Origin: Paenibacillus qinlingensis
GTDB lineage: Bacteria; Bacillota; Bacilli; Paenibacillales; NBRC-103111
Length of the DNA stretch: 43,365 nt
Assembly: GCF_013204845.1 (NCBI RefSeq)
Contig: NZ_JABMKY010000040.1
Span: 1-43,365, forward strand
Direction: 5' to 3'
In this document: positions 33,845-43,003 of the stretch, one piece after another
Position numbering within the stretch: position 1 is the stretch's first letter
How the letters are laid out: the number at the start of each line of letters is the position of its first letter
Notes under the pieces: model-generated
The model's database searches: none
Told to the model about the DNA's origin: nothing
The model's input: the letters and a program-made list of their open reading frames with translations, nothing else
Position numbers and translations under genes: made by a program

Positions 33845-35485
33845 ATGAAAAGAAACGTATTTCGTCATGTAGGCAGCTTGGTGAGCGCAGCATTGTTAGT
33901 AGGGAGTTTGGCTGCATGTAGCAGCGGTACAGAAAGCACGACAAGTACAGCAGCACCAGCAGCAACGGGGACAACAGCAACGGCAACCGCAGCAGCAAAG
34001 AATGAGGCACCGGTAACGATCGAATGGGCAGGCTATAACATCAACGATGTAGCCCCAGATCCGAACTCCGAAGTTTTGCAGGAAGTGTCCAAACGATTTA
34101 ACGCGAAGCTCAATGTCTGGACTGCGGATTCACAGAAATACAGTGAAGTGTTCAACGTCCGCATGGCATCGGGAGAAATTCCGGACATTTTGAGGCTGAA
34201 AGGCTTTGAATTATCCAAGCTCGTGGACAGCGGGGTAGTAGCGGAAATTCCGGTGGATACGATTAAGCAGAAAGCACCTAACTACTACAAATTAATCATG
34301 GACAATGACACCGCAGGATCTGCCTTTCGTTCTAGCACGTATAAAGGCAAAAACTATGGGTTGTCTGCTTTTAATTTAGATGGCACCTACCCGACCAGCC
34401 TCGTATGGCGCATGGATTGGCTCAAAAACGTCGGCATCACCAAAGTACCTGAAACATTGTCTGAGTTTGAAGATGCCATTTACAAATTTACGAATAATGA
34501 CCCTGATAAAAATGGCAAAAAAGACACCTATGGCTTGTCCAGTACAGCCATGCAAACTGTGCTGGGCGCATTTGGACCGATTCCGACAGACGTCATTAAA
34601 GGGACAACGCCTTACTCCGCACTCTGGTATACCGTCAAGGATAACAAAGTGACGATGGATGCGATCCAACCAGAGATGAAAGAAGGCCTGAAGCTGCTGG
34701 CCAAATGGTACAAAGACGGCGTGATCGATCCTGAGTTCGTTACGGGTGAGAATAAAGGCGGTTATTGGGCGACTTCCCATGCCTTCATTAACAACCGTGT
34801 CGGTGTGACGGGCAACGTGATGTATTATCACTGGACACCGCCGCTTACAGAAGGGGATAAAGGCGGCCCGGTTTATCAAGAATTCATGAAAGTGAAGCCG
34901 GATGCCAAATATGAGGAAACATGGTCATTCGGCAAAGCCATCAAAGGGCCTGATGGCAAAGCGTATGGTGCGAACATTTGGGGCTATAACAATGAATCAC
35001 TTGTGATCACGAAGAATGCTGTGAAGGATCCTAGAAAGTTGGACACAATTTTAAAAATGCTGGATACGCTGGTCACTGATAAGGACTATTACATGTTGGC
35101 TAACTACGGTGTCAAAGACAAGGATTATGTCATTAACGCAGACGGCTCTGTCGCTTCTAAACTCAAAAATCCAAGTGAAACTGCACAACGCGCTGTGGGT
35201 ACCTTTGGGATGGTTACGAACAATCCGGATGTGGTGAAGCAGTTGTTCAAAGCCAAATTTGCCGTTGCGGATAAAGTTAAAGGAACAGGTACACCGCCAT
35301 CCTACCTGCCAAGTGTAGAGGCTTCCGGCAAATACACAGCGGATTTGCAGAAGCTAACAACAGAAAATTACATCAAGATTATTCTAGGCGAGCAACCCGT
35401 TGATTCCTTTGATGATTATGTCAAAAAGGCAAGGTCGGCCGGTGCAAACGAGATTGAGAAGCAGTACACCGAAGTCATTAAATAG
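33845..35485 (+). CDS. Extracellular solute-binding lipoprotein (LipO-like), locus 3
   Basis: Seen: 546 residues. The signal peptide ends in the lipobox SLAAC with acylated Cys25, then a long Thr/Ala/Ser tether (about 26-57). The body has the large sugar-binding fold with DWLKNVGITKVPETLSEFEDAI and a Ca-binding-like loop DPDKNGKKD. AGGAGGG precedes the ATG. It is the capture component of the locus 3 importer. The enzymes downstream suggest a uronic-acid-containing or related acidic oligosaccharide, but this is inference. Confidence 0.9.
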   Translation: MKRNVFRHVGSLVSAALLVGSLAACSSGTESTTSTAAPAATGTTATATAAAKNEAPVTIEWAGYNINDVAPDPNSEVLQEVSKRFNAKLNVWTADSQKYSEVFNVRMASGEIPDILRLKGFELSKLVDSGVVAEIPVDTIKQKAPNYYKLIMDNDTAGSAFRSSTYKGKNYGLSAFNLDGTYPTSLVWRMDWLKNVGITKVPETLSEFEDAIYKFTNNDPDKNGKKDTYGLSSTAMQTVLGAFGPIPTDVIKGTTPYSALWYTVKDNKVTMDAIQPEMKEGLKLLAKWYKDGVIDPEFVTGENKGGYWATSHAFINNRVGVTGNVMYYHWTPPLTEGDKGGPVYQEFMKVKPDAKYEETWSFGKAIKGPDGKAYGANIWGYNNESLVITKNAVKDPRKLDTILKMLDTLVTDKDYYMLANYGVKDKDYVINADGSVASKLKNPSETAQRAVGTFGMVTNNPDVVKQLFKAKFAVADKVKGTGTPPSYLPSVEASGKYTADLQKLTTENYIKIILGEQPVDSFDDYVKKARSAGANEIEKQYTEVIK

Positions 35486-35515
35486 CTTGCATATGAATTC
35501 ATTTCTCTGAATTTG

Positions 35516-35566
35516 AAGACTGTCACATTCGTAGCCAAACTGCAAATGAGGCAGTCTTTTCTTTTC
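35516..35566 (+). terminator. Hairpin with T-rich tail between the binding-protein and heparinase-like genes
   Basis: AAGACTGTCACATT (35516-35529) pairs with AAATGAGGCAGTCTT (35544-35558), about 12 of 14 positions matched, then TTCTTTTC. It would let only part of the transcription run on into the enzyme genes. Confidence 0.65.
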
Positions 35567-35589
35567 TAGACAAGGAGGACGCTAGCGGC

Positions 35590-37473
35590 ATGAAGTTGAC
35601 AGATTTCATCACGATAACCGATGTAGAAGCTCATATTATAGGCAAAAGCATGATGGGCCGCATTTTTCCTGCCTTAGAGGATCGGGAGGCTTGGGCCAAC
35701 GTGCCCGAGGCCTTACAGCAAGCTTGGGTGACACAAGCAGAGTCTTACCTGAACTATGAATGGCCATCTTTACGTGCTACCGCATTTATGGCCTATTTCG
35801 AAGAGGGAAGTCGTAAGCCTTACGATTCCGTTGAGATAGAAAGACGAAGTGCTCTTTGCACACTTTTAATCGCAGAATGCATCGATGGCAAAGGCCGCTT
35901 CCTTCGGGAGATCACGAACCTCATCTGGCTCCTTTGTGAGGAGACGACGTGGTGCGCGCCGGCTCATCATTACTTATCCCTTCGACCGGGGGAGATACTC
36001 TCAGATGTAGAAGAACCTTTATTCGACCTATCGGCCGGTGAAACCGCTGCGTTACTTGCCTGGACGTCGCATTTACTGAAATCTCCGCTTGATGAGATCT
36101 CTCCCTTCATTAGAGAGCGCATCCGTGTTGAACTAGAACGCCGCATTATTACGCCCTACACCGATCGAAATGATTTTTGGTGGATGGGCTTTGGCGAACG
36201 AGAAGTTAACAACTGGAACCCTTGGTGCAATGCGAATATGTTGACCGTCTTGCTGCTCCAAGAGTTGGAGCCGGAATGGAAATTAAAACTTTTCGATAAA
36301 GTACTGCGCAGCTTGGATCGGTACATAGAGGTGCAGTTCGAGGATGGCGGCTGCGACGAAGGTTCAACGTACTGGGCTAGAGCGGCGGGGATGCTTTTGG
36401 TCAACCTTGAGCTGCTGTATCGAGCATCAGATGGGGCGCTGCAGGTTTACGATCAACCCTTGATTAGAAAGCTAGGACAATTCGTCTCCAACATGCATAT
36501 TGACGACCATTACTATGTTAATTTCGCGGATGGCTCTGCGATCGCTTCACAGGATTACAGCATGATCCACTTGTATGGCTCGCGTATTCAGGATGATCAG
36601 CTTCGTGCATTGGGGCAGATTGGCTTCCGCAGCTATCAGGTATCTGATCGAAAAGGGAAGGGAATTTCCTTTTTCCAAGAAATGATCAGCTTGCATAGCT
36701 TCGCAAGTATTCATGCAGAGGCAGCGCTGGAGCCACCATTAGTCCAAGATGTATGGCTTCCGAATCTGCAAGTGATGGCAGCAAGGGAAATGGAAGGCTC
36801 GTCGCAAGGCCTATTTGTGGCCATCAAAGGCGGTCACAACGGTGAAAGCCATAACCATAATGACATTGGTCATTTTGTGGTTTATGTGAACGGGAAGCCG
36901 TTCTTGATTGATATCGGGGTGGAGACGTATACCCAGAAGACTTTCAGTCCACAGCGATATGAGATTTGGACGATGCAGTCTGGCTATCACAGTGTGCCGG
37001 TCATCCATGGTTATGAGCAAAAGGAAGGCCGTTCCTTCCGTGCGGAGGACGTTACCTATGCGCACATCGAAGCCGCTGTCCGTTTCGAGGTAGAGCTAGC
37101 CAGTGCTTATCCGGATGAAGCGGGCGTGCAGAGTTGGCATCGCAGTCTAACACTGCATAGAGGACTGAACCCATCTGTTGAGCTGCGGGAATCGTGTTTG
37201 TTTGTTGAGCCTACCGATCAAGTGCTTCTCCATATCATGTCAAGTCAACTCCCCCGGCATCATGAGCAGGGTCAGATACGTTTGCAAGATCATGCGAACA
37301 ATCAGCTCATTCTTTTTTATGAGCATGAGCAATGGGAGGCCGTGTTTGAACACATCACGATAACAGACGAAAGTTTGGTACGGGTGTGGGGAGACAGCCT
37401 GCATCGCATTCAATTTAAACTTCGTCATGCCGTACAACAAGGCAGTTGGGTGTTTCGGATGTCGGAGCAGTAG
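35590..37473 (+). CDS. Heparinase II/III-family protein (putative polysaccharide/oligosaccharide lyase)
   Basis: Seen: 627 residues with no signal peptide, so probably cytosolic. The N-terminal ~330 residues look like an alpha/alpha-toroid (NDFWWMGFGEREVNNWNPWCNANML, then DGGCDEGSTYWARAAGMLLVNLELL with a candidate catalytic Tyr). The C-terminal half has the heparinase II/III beta-sandwich signature: GGHNGESHNHNDIGHFVVYVNGKPFLIDIG, with the His residues typical of this fold. AAGGAGG precedes the ATG. Family knowledge: such enzymes cleave uronic-acid polymers by beta-elimination (heparin, alginate and others). Inference: it cleaves oligosaccharides brought in by the locus 3 transporter. The exact PL family is not assigned. 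Confidence 0.82.
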   Translation: MKLTDFITITDVEAHIIGKSMMGRIFPALEDREAWANVPEALQQAWVTQAESYLNYEWPSLRATAFMAYFEEGSRKPYDSVEIERRSALCTLLIAECIDGKGRFLREITNLIWLLCEETTWCAPAHHYLSLRPGEILSDVEEPLFDLSAGETAALLAWTSHLLKSPLDEISPFIRERIRVELERRIITPYTDRNDFWWMGFGEREVNNWNPWCNANMLTVLLLQELEPEWKLKLFDKVLRSLDRYIEVQFEDGGCDEGSTYWARAAGMLLVNLELLYRASDGALQVYDQPLIRKLGQFVSNMHIDDHYYVNFADGSAIASQDYSMIHLYGSRIQDDQLRALGQIGFRSYQVSDRKGKGISFFQEMISLHSFASIHAEAALEPPLVQDVWLPNLQVMAAREMEGSSQGLFVAIKGGHNGESHNHNDIGHFVVYVNGKPFLIDIGVETYTQKTFSPQRYEIWTMQSGYHSVPVIHGYEQKEGRSFRAEDVTYAHIEAAVRFEVELASAYPDEAGVQSWHRSLTLHRGLNPSVELRESCLFVEPTDQVLLHIMSSQLPRHHEQGQIRLQDHANNQLILFYEHEQWEAVFEHITITDESLVRVWGDSLHRIQFKLRHAVQQGSWVFRMSEQ

Positions 37474-37512
37474 GATCAACTCATCGCCAAGTGTTCATGA
37501 AGGAGGGGAATT

Positions 37513-38184
37513 ATGAAGCTAAGCGTGATCATCTTATTTCTAGCTATTTTTGTGACGACAGGCTGCTCCGAGCGGCAAAATCATTCATTAGCGGGTTCCT
37601 TACCCGCAACTGTGGCTTATATCAATGATTCCGCGATAGATGAGCGAGAGTTTCAACTTTTTTTACATGATGTGAAGGCTCAGACTGCTGGCTACTTTAA
37701 GCAGACCTATAATGCGGATAACTCATCCTCCTTTTGGACTACAAGCTTTCAGGGCGAGGTGCCGATCGAGAAAGCAAAACAACTGGCACTAGACCGATTG
37801 AAAGAAGTCAAAGTTCAACAGTTTTTAGCCCAAGAATACGGCCTTGTGAATGACCTTAGCTATGCGGTCTTTCTCGAGAATTGGTTAACGGAAAATCAGC
37901 GTAGGGAAAAGGCAATCAAGAATAATCAAGTCATATACGGTCCTAAGCAGTATGACGAACGAGGCTATTACACCTATGTTTTTTCCAATTTAGTTTTGAA
38001 AGTGAAAGCGGTTTTTAAAGAACAGACGGCACCGAAGGGAGGTGACACGGACGCTAGCGGCTTAACGGATGATCAAAAGCAACGCGCGCTAGACGCCAGT
38101 TACACAGAGAAAGTGAAGCAATTGGCAGCCGCTGCACAAGTGAGGATTGTGGAGCACATCTATCAAGAAATAAGGCTGCAATAA
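37513..38184 (+). CDS. Lipoprotein with SurA-N/PrsA-N-like region, no PPIase domain
   Basis: Seen: 223 residues. A signal peptide ends in the lipobox VTTGC with acylated Cys18. Then ATVAYINDSAIDEREFQLFLHDVKAQ and a helical stretch, KAKQLALDRLKEVKVQQFLAQEYGLV, resemble the N-terminal chaperone part of SurA/PrsA-type peptidyl-prolyl isomerases (ING.pID..EF, then a helical K.VQ.FLAQEYG). The parvulin domain is absent. AAGGAGG precedes the ATG. It sits between the heparinase-like gene and the secreted beta-helix gene, so helping fold that secreted protein is a reasonable inference. The family match is by eye. Confidence 0.62.
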   Translation: MKLSVIILFLAIFVTTGCSERQNHSLAGSLPATVAYINDSAIDEREFQLFLHDVKAQTAGYFKQTYNADNSSSFWTTSFQGEVPIEKAKQLALDRLKEVKVQQFLAQEYGLVNDLSYAVFLENWLTENQRREKAIKNNQVIYGPKQYDERGYYTYVFSNLVLKVKAVFKEQTAPKGGDTDASGLTDDQKQRALDASYTEKVKQLAAAAQVRIVEHIYQEIRLQ

Positions 38185-38209
38185 GTCGTGTTCTTGATTA
38201 GACCTCAAA

Positions 38210-38223
38210 TGAAAGCGCTTATA
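38210..38223 (+). promoter_or_regulatory. cre-like site (CcpA) before the beta-helix gene
   Basis: TGAAAGCGCTTATA fits TGNAANCGNWNNCW except at position 13, the same deviation as the two other cre-like sites in the window. It lies 25 bp before the start codon, in the 63-bp gap after the lipoprotein gene. Confidence 0.5.
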
Positions 38224-38247
38224 TTTCGAGTTAAAGGAGAATGAATA

Positions 38248-40299
38248 ATGAAAATATCCAAAGCATTTCGATTGTGCCTAACTGTCGGCCTAATTTTTAC
38301 ACTCCTAGTAACGGTCGTAGTATCCATGCCTGCATTTTCGACTACAACTTATGCGAACAATACAACCTACTATGTCGATTCGGCCGGAGGTAGTGATAGT
38401 AACAATGGTTTGAGCACTGGTGCACCATGGCAAACGTTAACCAAAGTCAACAGCACGACCTTTTTGCCAGGGGATAAAATCCTTTTTAAATCAGGCTCTG
38501 TCTGGACGGGACAATTGCATCCGCTAGGGTCCGGAGCTTCGGGATCCCCCATCATCATCGATAAATACGGCACAGGCAATAAACCGATTATTAATGGGAA
38601 TGGATTAACCGGGGGCACGGTGTATTTTTACAATCAGCAGTATTGGGAACTCAATAATTTGGAAGTAACGAACACTTCCGCTTCGGCAGGTGATCGTTAC
38701 GGGGTTAAGGTTGAGGCGCATGATGTGGGAACCTATAACCATTTTTACATCCGAAACATGTATGTTCACGACGTCACTGGAACGAATACTGATGCGCTAA
38801 AAGTAACCGGCGGTATCTTTGTGACCGTGTCGGGAACCGCTGTAAGAACAAAATGGAACGATGTTCTTATTGATGGCAATACGATTGAGCGCACAGATCG
38901 CACGGGAATTAGCAACGGCAGTTCATGGGGGAACAATGACGGGGCAGGCAACTTTGAGCCGTACACGAATCTTGTCATCAGCAACAACACGCTGAACGAT
39001 ATCGGCGGAGATGGCATTGTTATGAGAGCTTCTATTGATGGTTTGATTCAATATAACGTGGTGAATACAGCCCATGCGCGGGATACCCATTATAATGTGG
39101 CGATCTGGGCCATCAACAGCACGAATCCTGTCATGCAATATAACGAAGCCTACAATACCAAAACAACCAATGACGGCCAAGGCTTTGACTGCGACTTTAA
39201 CTTGACGGGCTGTACCGTTCAGTACAATTATAGTCATGACAATGAGGGCGGCTTCCTTTTGATCATGGGGAGTGGATCGAAAAGAAATGATAATATGATT
39301 GTCCGTTATAATATTAGTCAGAATGATCGAGCGCGTATTTTCCAATTCGATAGCAGCTATACCCCATTGAATAGCCAAATTTATAATAATACGTTCTATA
39401 TTGGTTCTGGTTTGAGCACAAATATCACAACAGGGATTGGAGGAAGTAATCCGCTCTCTTTTAAAAACAACATTGTCTACAACGCGGGCAGCGGCGGGTA
39501 CGCCGTCAAAGCGAATGATGTGTATGATTACAATGTTTTCTATGGTAACCATCCTGCCAGTGAGCCAAGCGATGCTCATAAATTAACGACAGATCCGCTC
39601 CTTGCAGGGGCAGGCAGTGGTGGCATTGGTTTAAACACGGTGAATGGCTATAAGCTGGGAACAGGTTCCCCTGCTTTGTCCTCTGGGGTCCTAATCAGCA
39701 GCAATGGCGGCAAAGACTACTGGGGTAACACTGTCTCATCGTCGACTGCACCGAATCGCGGTGCGTACAATGGTGCTGGTGTCGTCCTGACTACCCCTAA
39801 TACTTGGATAGCTGTAGATGATGCGAATGTGAGAGATGGCACTTACGCCACTACGAATCAAGCTGGAACAACGGCTGTTACGGTTGATACGAAGAACGAC
39901 TTAACCAGCTACAAACGGGATGGTTATTTTAAATTCGATTTTAACAGTTATAGCGGTACCGTCGCTAATGCAACGATCACATTGAAGCCAATCACAGCAG
40001 CAATGAGCGGCATTCAAAATGAGGTCGCACTCGTTAGCGACAACACCTGGACAGAAGGCGCCATCACCTGGGATACGAAGCCTTCCTCCAGCACCGTGCT
40101 TGGCACGTATACGATCGTTGCTGGTACGCCGATTACCATTAATGTAACTTCTCAGGTACAAGCGGCGATGTCTACTGGCAAAAAGCTCTCCATTCGCGTA
40201 TACAGCACGTCAGCAGTAAATTCAAATGGAAACGTCTCTTTCGCATCAAGTGAGAGCATCACCAGCACCGATCGACCTAAGTTAACGATAACACCATAA
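38248..40299 (+). CDS. Secreted right-handed beta-helix protein with C-terminal CBM96/DNRLRE-like domain
   Basis: Seen: 683 residues with a signal peptide (about 1-36: MKISKAFRLCL, hydrophobic core, MPAFSTTTYA). It opens with YYVDSAGGSDSNNGLSTGAPWQTL, the usual start of parallel beta-helix enzymes. About 20 Asn-rich rungs follow (IRNMYVHDV, VLIDGNTIERT, LVISNNTLNDI, QYNYSHDNEGG, IYNNTFYIG). The C-terminal ~170 residues (about 515-683), starting near WIAVDDANVRDGTYATTNQAG and including TWTEGAITWDTKPS, match the DNRLRE/CBM96 pattern. AAAGGAG precedes the ATG. Family knowledge: such folds include polysaccharide lyases (e.g. PL6) and glycosidases, and CBM96 has been linked to alginate binding. 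Enzyme activity here is inferred; catalytic residues are not identified. Confidence 0.82.
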   Translation: MKISKAFRLCLTVGLIFTLLVTVVVSMPAFSTTTYANNTTYYVDSAGGSDSNNGLSTGAPWQTLTKVNSTTFLPGDKILFKSGSVWTGQLHPLGSGASGSPIIIDKYGTGNKPIINGNGLTGGTVYFYNQQYWELNNLEVTNTSASAGDRYGVKVEAHDVGTYNHFYIRNMYVHDVTGTNTDALKVTGGIFVTVSGTAVRTKWNDVLIDGNTIERTDRTGISNGSSWGNNDGAGNFEPYTNLVISNNTLNDIGGDGIVMRASIDGLIQYNVVNTAHARDTHYNVAIWAINSTNPVMQYNEAYNTKTTNDGQGFDCDFNLTGCTVQYNYSHDNEGGFLLIMGSGSKRNDNMIVRYNISQNDRARIFQFDSSYTPLNSQIYNNTFYIGSGLSTNITTGIGGSNPLSFKNNIVYNAGSGGYAVKANDVYDYNVFYGNHPASEPSDAHKLTTDPLLAGAGSGGIGLNTVNGYKLGTGSPALSSGVLISSNGGKDYWGNTVSSSTAPNRGAYNGAGVVLTTPNTWIAVDDANVRDGTYATTNQAGTTAVTVDTKNDLTSYKRDGYFKFDFNSYSGTVANATITLKPITAAMSGIQNEVALVSDNTWTEGAITWDTKPSSSTVLGTYTIVAGTPITINVTSQVQAAMSTGKKLSIRVYSTSAVNSNGNVSFASSESITSTDRPKLTITP

Positions 40300-40310
40300 T
40301 CACATAAGGG

Positions 40311-40375
40311 CTGAGTGCTTGAAACCGATGTCGACAGGAAGTGACGCGGTCTCGGTGCTCAGTTTTTACTTTTTA
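40311..40375 (+). terminator. Terminator at the end of locus 3
   Basis: CTGAG (40311-40315) pairs with CTCAG (40358-40362), with ACCG/CGGT pairing inside an imperfect stem, then TTTTTACTTTTT. It overlaps the last codons of the convergent MocR gene. Confidence 0.6.
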
Positions 40376-41732
40376 GGACTTGTCTTCCCTGTTTCAGCAA
40401 ATGCTTGATCTCATTCGCAATAATGCGTACGCCCGTATCAATGCGATCCTCAGGTACCCGTGTGATGCTAAGATTCATTAAAGGCAGCGGTTCAAAACTT
40501 GGCAAGTAATTAGGCGTAAGGTTTTGAATTAATACCTGCTTCTTTTGCAATCTTTCCACCAAAAGCGGAATCGGCAAATGAGGAGGGAACATGATATGCG
40601 TGTATACACCAGATTGGCTTGGGGGAGCTACTAGATAGCTATCCTCCTTATAGGCATGCAGTGATCTATGCAACTGCTGTAACTGTCTCGAATACGCATC
40701 CCTGATGGCATATTTACGGCGTTCGAACATACCGCTCTGAATATAAATTTCCAAGGCTGCTTGGGAAAGCATGGGGCTATCAATGTCGGCTACCTTTTTA
40801 TATGTGCGGAATACGTCATTCAGAGCTGGGGGGAGAACGGCAACGCCGACTCTTAACCCGGGGAACAGGATTTTAGCGTAGCTTTTTAAATAAATGACGT
40901 GAGAAGAATCATAGGCGTAAATTGGATCTGATTTCGAATCCATTTCTAGGTCTGCCAAATAATCATCTTCAACTATATACACGTCGTATCGTTTGGCTAG
41001 CTTGGCAATTGCTTTTTTTGTGCCCTCAGGGTAGGAGCAGCCAAGCGGGTTGTGAAAACGCGGCATCGTATAGAAGAACTTTATGTCCTCCGTACGGAAG
41101 AGATGCTCCAAGTGATTTAAGTCGATATCACCCTGTGGTGAACGACGAATACCGTGTACGGGCAGCTGGTAGCTTTCGACTAATTGGATAAACAAATGAT
41201 AGCTAGGCTGCTCCATCAGAATTCCGCGCTTTTTGTTCGGAAAAGGCATCAATGCCAAGATAGAGAGGGCCTGCTGCACACCGGAAGTGATATGAATGTG
41301 ATCGGGTTTCGTGAATACCTGGTAGTTAGCCAAATGCTTACATAGAAGCCGTAGTAATGAGGGCAATCCTTGCGGTGTCCCGTAAATAAACAATTCATTT
41401 TTGTACATATCAAAAGCTTTATCAACACAATGTTTAAAGTCCAAGTAAGGAAACAGCTCGGGATCTGGTGCAGCAGAGGAGAAGTCAAATACCATATTCT
41501 CAGGTAGCTGCTGACTTGCTCCTCGTTGTTGCACCGCGTAATAACCGCTTTGAGGGATCGAATAGATAAGATGGCGACTTTCCAGAAGGGTAAAAGCACG
41601 AATCACAGTGCTCTTGTTGCACGCATACTGAATGGAGAGATCTCTAATAGAAGGAAGCTTCTGTCCAGCTTTGAATTGCCCCTGTTCGAGTTGCTGTTCA
41701 ATGTCATTCACAATAAGCAAATATTTATACAT
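40359..41732 (-). CDS. MocR-family regulator (GntR HTH + PLP aminotransferase-like domain)
   Basis: Seen: 457 residues from the ATG at 41732. The N-terminal winged HTH of the GntR type (residues about 1-70) contains GQKLPSIRDLSIQYACNKSTVIRAF. A fold-type I aminotransferase-like domain (about 80-450) has SGVQQALSI, Asn228 in HNPLG, Asp256 in VEDDY, the likely PLP-binding Lys287 in SYAKILFPGLR, and Arg294. The start was set by GGAGG ten bases upstream; earlier in-frame ATGs at 41756 and 41804 have no ribosome site. It is divergent from an EamA/DMT exporter, a common pairing. A palindrome overlaps its own promoter. Inference: it represses or activates the exporter in response to PLP or an amino compound. 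Confidence 0.9.
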   Translation of the reverse strand: MYKYLLIVNDIEQQLEQGQFKAGQKLPSIRDLSIQYACNKSTVIRAFTLLESRHLIYSIPQSGYYAVQQRGASQQLPENMVFDFSSAAPDPELFPYLDFKHCVDKAFDMYKNELFIYGTPQGLPSLLRLLCKHLANYQVFTKPDHIHITSGVQQALSILALMPFPNKKRGILMEQPSYHLFIQLVESYQLPVHGIRRSPQGDIDLNHLEHLFRTEDIKFFYTMPRFHNPLGCSYPEGTKKAIAKLAKRYDVYIVEDDYLADLEMDSKSDPIYAYDSSHVIYLKSYAKILFPGLRVGVAVLPPALNDVFRTYKKVADIDSPMLSQAALEIYIQSGMFERRKYAIRDAYSRQLQQLHRSLHAYKEDSYLVAPPSQSGVYTHIMFPPHLPIPLLVERLQKKQVLIQNLTPNYLPSFEPLPLMNLSITRVPEDRIDTGVRIIANEIKHLLKQGRQVLKSKN

Positions 41733-41762
41733 GAGCGTTGAACCTCCGTTCTTCATCTTAGA

Positions 41763-41780
41763 ATTGTACCGGTACAGTTG
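41763..41780. promoter_or_regulatory. Palindromic operator candidate of the MocR regulator
   Basis: AATTGTACCGGTACAGTT contains the perfect 12-bp palindrome TGTACCGGTACA (41766-41777), with 8 of 9 pairs matching over the full 18 bp. On the minus strand it overlaps TACAAT (41769-41764), a good -10 box for the MocR gene, so it could serve for autoregulation and for control of the divergent exporter. Confidence 0.55.
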
Positions 41781-41890
41781 CCGCGTAAAAGCATTGTTGT
41801 GCATAGCTCAAGGACTTATGCTGATATCAGAGAACGTTTCAGTCAGCCGATTGGCTAGACGTATTCTATTATGAGTAAGGAGTTGAAGAG

Positions 41891-42832
41891 ATGACATCTC
41901 ACAAAGAAAGAAAACTTGCCTATTTACTAGCTGTACTCAATGCAGTCATTATCGGTATTTCATTTTTATTTGCCAAAATAGCGCTGGACTACGCGCAACC
42001 CCTCGATACGCTGATGTATCGATTTGCCGTATCGTTTCTTGGATTATCGCTGCCAGTTGTTTTGGGAATCGTAAAATTGCGCTATCGCGGCAAGCCCATT
42101 GGCAAAGCACTTTTACTCTCATCTATGTATCCATTGGGCTTTTTCACCTTACAAGCGTATGGCTTACAGCACGCAACCGCCGCTGAGGCGGGGATCCTCT
42201 ACGCATTTACACCTATCCTTACCATGTTGTGTGCATCGCTCTTTTTGAAAGAATCGACCAATCGGGCTCAGAAGCTTGCGATATGTTGCTCGGTGTTCGG
42301 TGTTGTATTTATCTTTCTAATGAAGGGAGCTGAGTTAGACATCTCTAATATAACAGGCATCTCCTTGCTAATTCTCACTAGTGTTTCATTTGCGGGATAC
42401 AGCGTAATGGCACGCTCCTTATCCAAACAATTTAGTCCATCTGAAATCAGTTACTTGATGCTGAGCACCGGATTTGTAGTGTTTCTAATCTCCTCATTAA
42501 TTACACATTGGAAAGTGGGATCTTTCGAGAACTTGATAATGCCTTTGTCTCATCCACTCTTTCTTGTGTCAATACTATTCTTAGGCCTGGTGTCTTCTCT
42601 AGTAACGGCTCTGGCGTCAACGTATGTGCTGTCCAAAATCGAAGCTTCCCAAATGAGTGTCTTCACGAATCTTTCCACACTGGTTACAATTGCTGCAGGC
42701 GCGTTATTCCTAGGAGAGGAAGTAACACGATATCATGTTATTGGCTCAGTATTAATCATTGCTGGCGTACTCGGTACCCAAAATTATAATGGACTTACCA
42801 AGGAAGTTCCCAAGTTGAACAGATCTGTTTGA
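41891..42832 (+). CDS. EamA/DMT-superfamily transporter (putative metabolite exporter)
   Basis: Seen: 313 residues with about ten membrane segments in two EamA repeats. The first repeat (LLAVLNAVIIGISFLFAKIALDYAQP ... AAEAGILYAFTPILTMLCASLFLKE) and the second (GISLLILTSVSFAGYSVMARSLSK ... ASQMSVFTNLSTLVTIAAGALFLGEEVT) end in the typical proline/glutamate motifs. AAGGAG lies eight bases before the ATG. It is divergent from the MocR gene with 158 bp between them. Family knowledge: DMT exporters move amino acids or related small molecules out of the cell. No terminator is visible in the 70 bp after the stop. Confidence 0.9.
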   Translation: MTSHKERKLAYLLAVLNAVIIGISFLFAKIALDYAQPLDTLMYRFAVSFLGLSLPVVLGIVKLRYRGKPIGKALLLSSMYPLGFFTLQAYGLQHATAAEAGILYAFTPILTMLCASLFLKESTNRAQKLAICCSVFGVVFIFLMKGAELDISNITGISLLILTSVSFAGYSVMARSLSKQFSPSEISYLMLSTGFVVFLISSLITHWKVGSFENLIMPLSHPLFLVSILFLGLVSSLVTALASTYVLSKIEASQMSVFTNLSTLVTIAAGALFLGEEVTRYHVIGSVLIIAGVLGTQNYNGLTKEVPKLNRSV

Positions 42833-42906
42833 TTGCCAAACATTCGGAGAGATAACTGGTGGCGGCTGAAGCGATTAAATCATTTTGCAATTGGAAAAAT
42901 AAAACA

Positions 42907-42936
42907 TTGCCATGTGTTTACCATCCATGCTATATT
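42907..42936 (+). promoter_or_regulatory. rRNA operon promoter P1 (candidate)
   Basis: TTGCCA (42907-42912) and TATATT (42931-42936) are 18 bp apart. It lies about 97 bp upstream of the stronger P2, giving the tandem-promoter layout usual for rrn operons. The sequence from 42833 to here holds nothing else recognisable. Confidence 0.5.
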
Positions 42937-43003
42937 ATCACTTCGGCCGCAAGACAGACAGGCTGGCAACGAAAAAGAATGAAAAAAGAATTTCAAAAAA
43001 AGC

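Noticed and set aside
34376..34879. 167-codon minus-strand open frame
   Set aside because: It is antisense to the binding-protein gene, with no ribosome site or domain.
38923..39579. 218-codon minus-strand open frame
   Set aside because: It is antisense to the repetitive beta-helix coding region, lacks a ribosome site and shows no recognisable domain.
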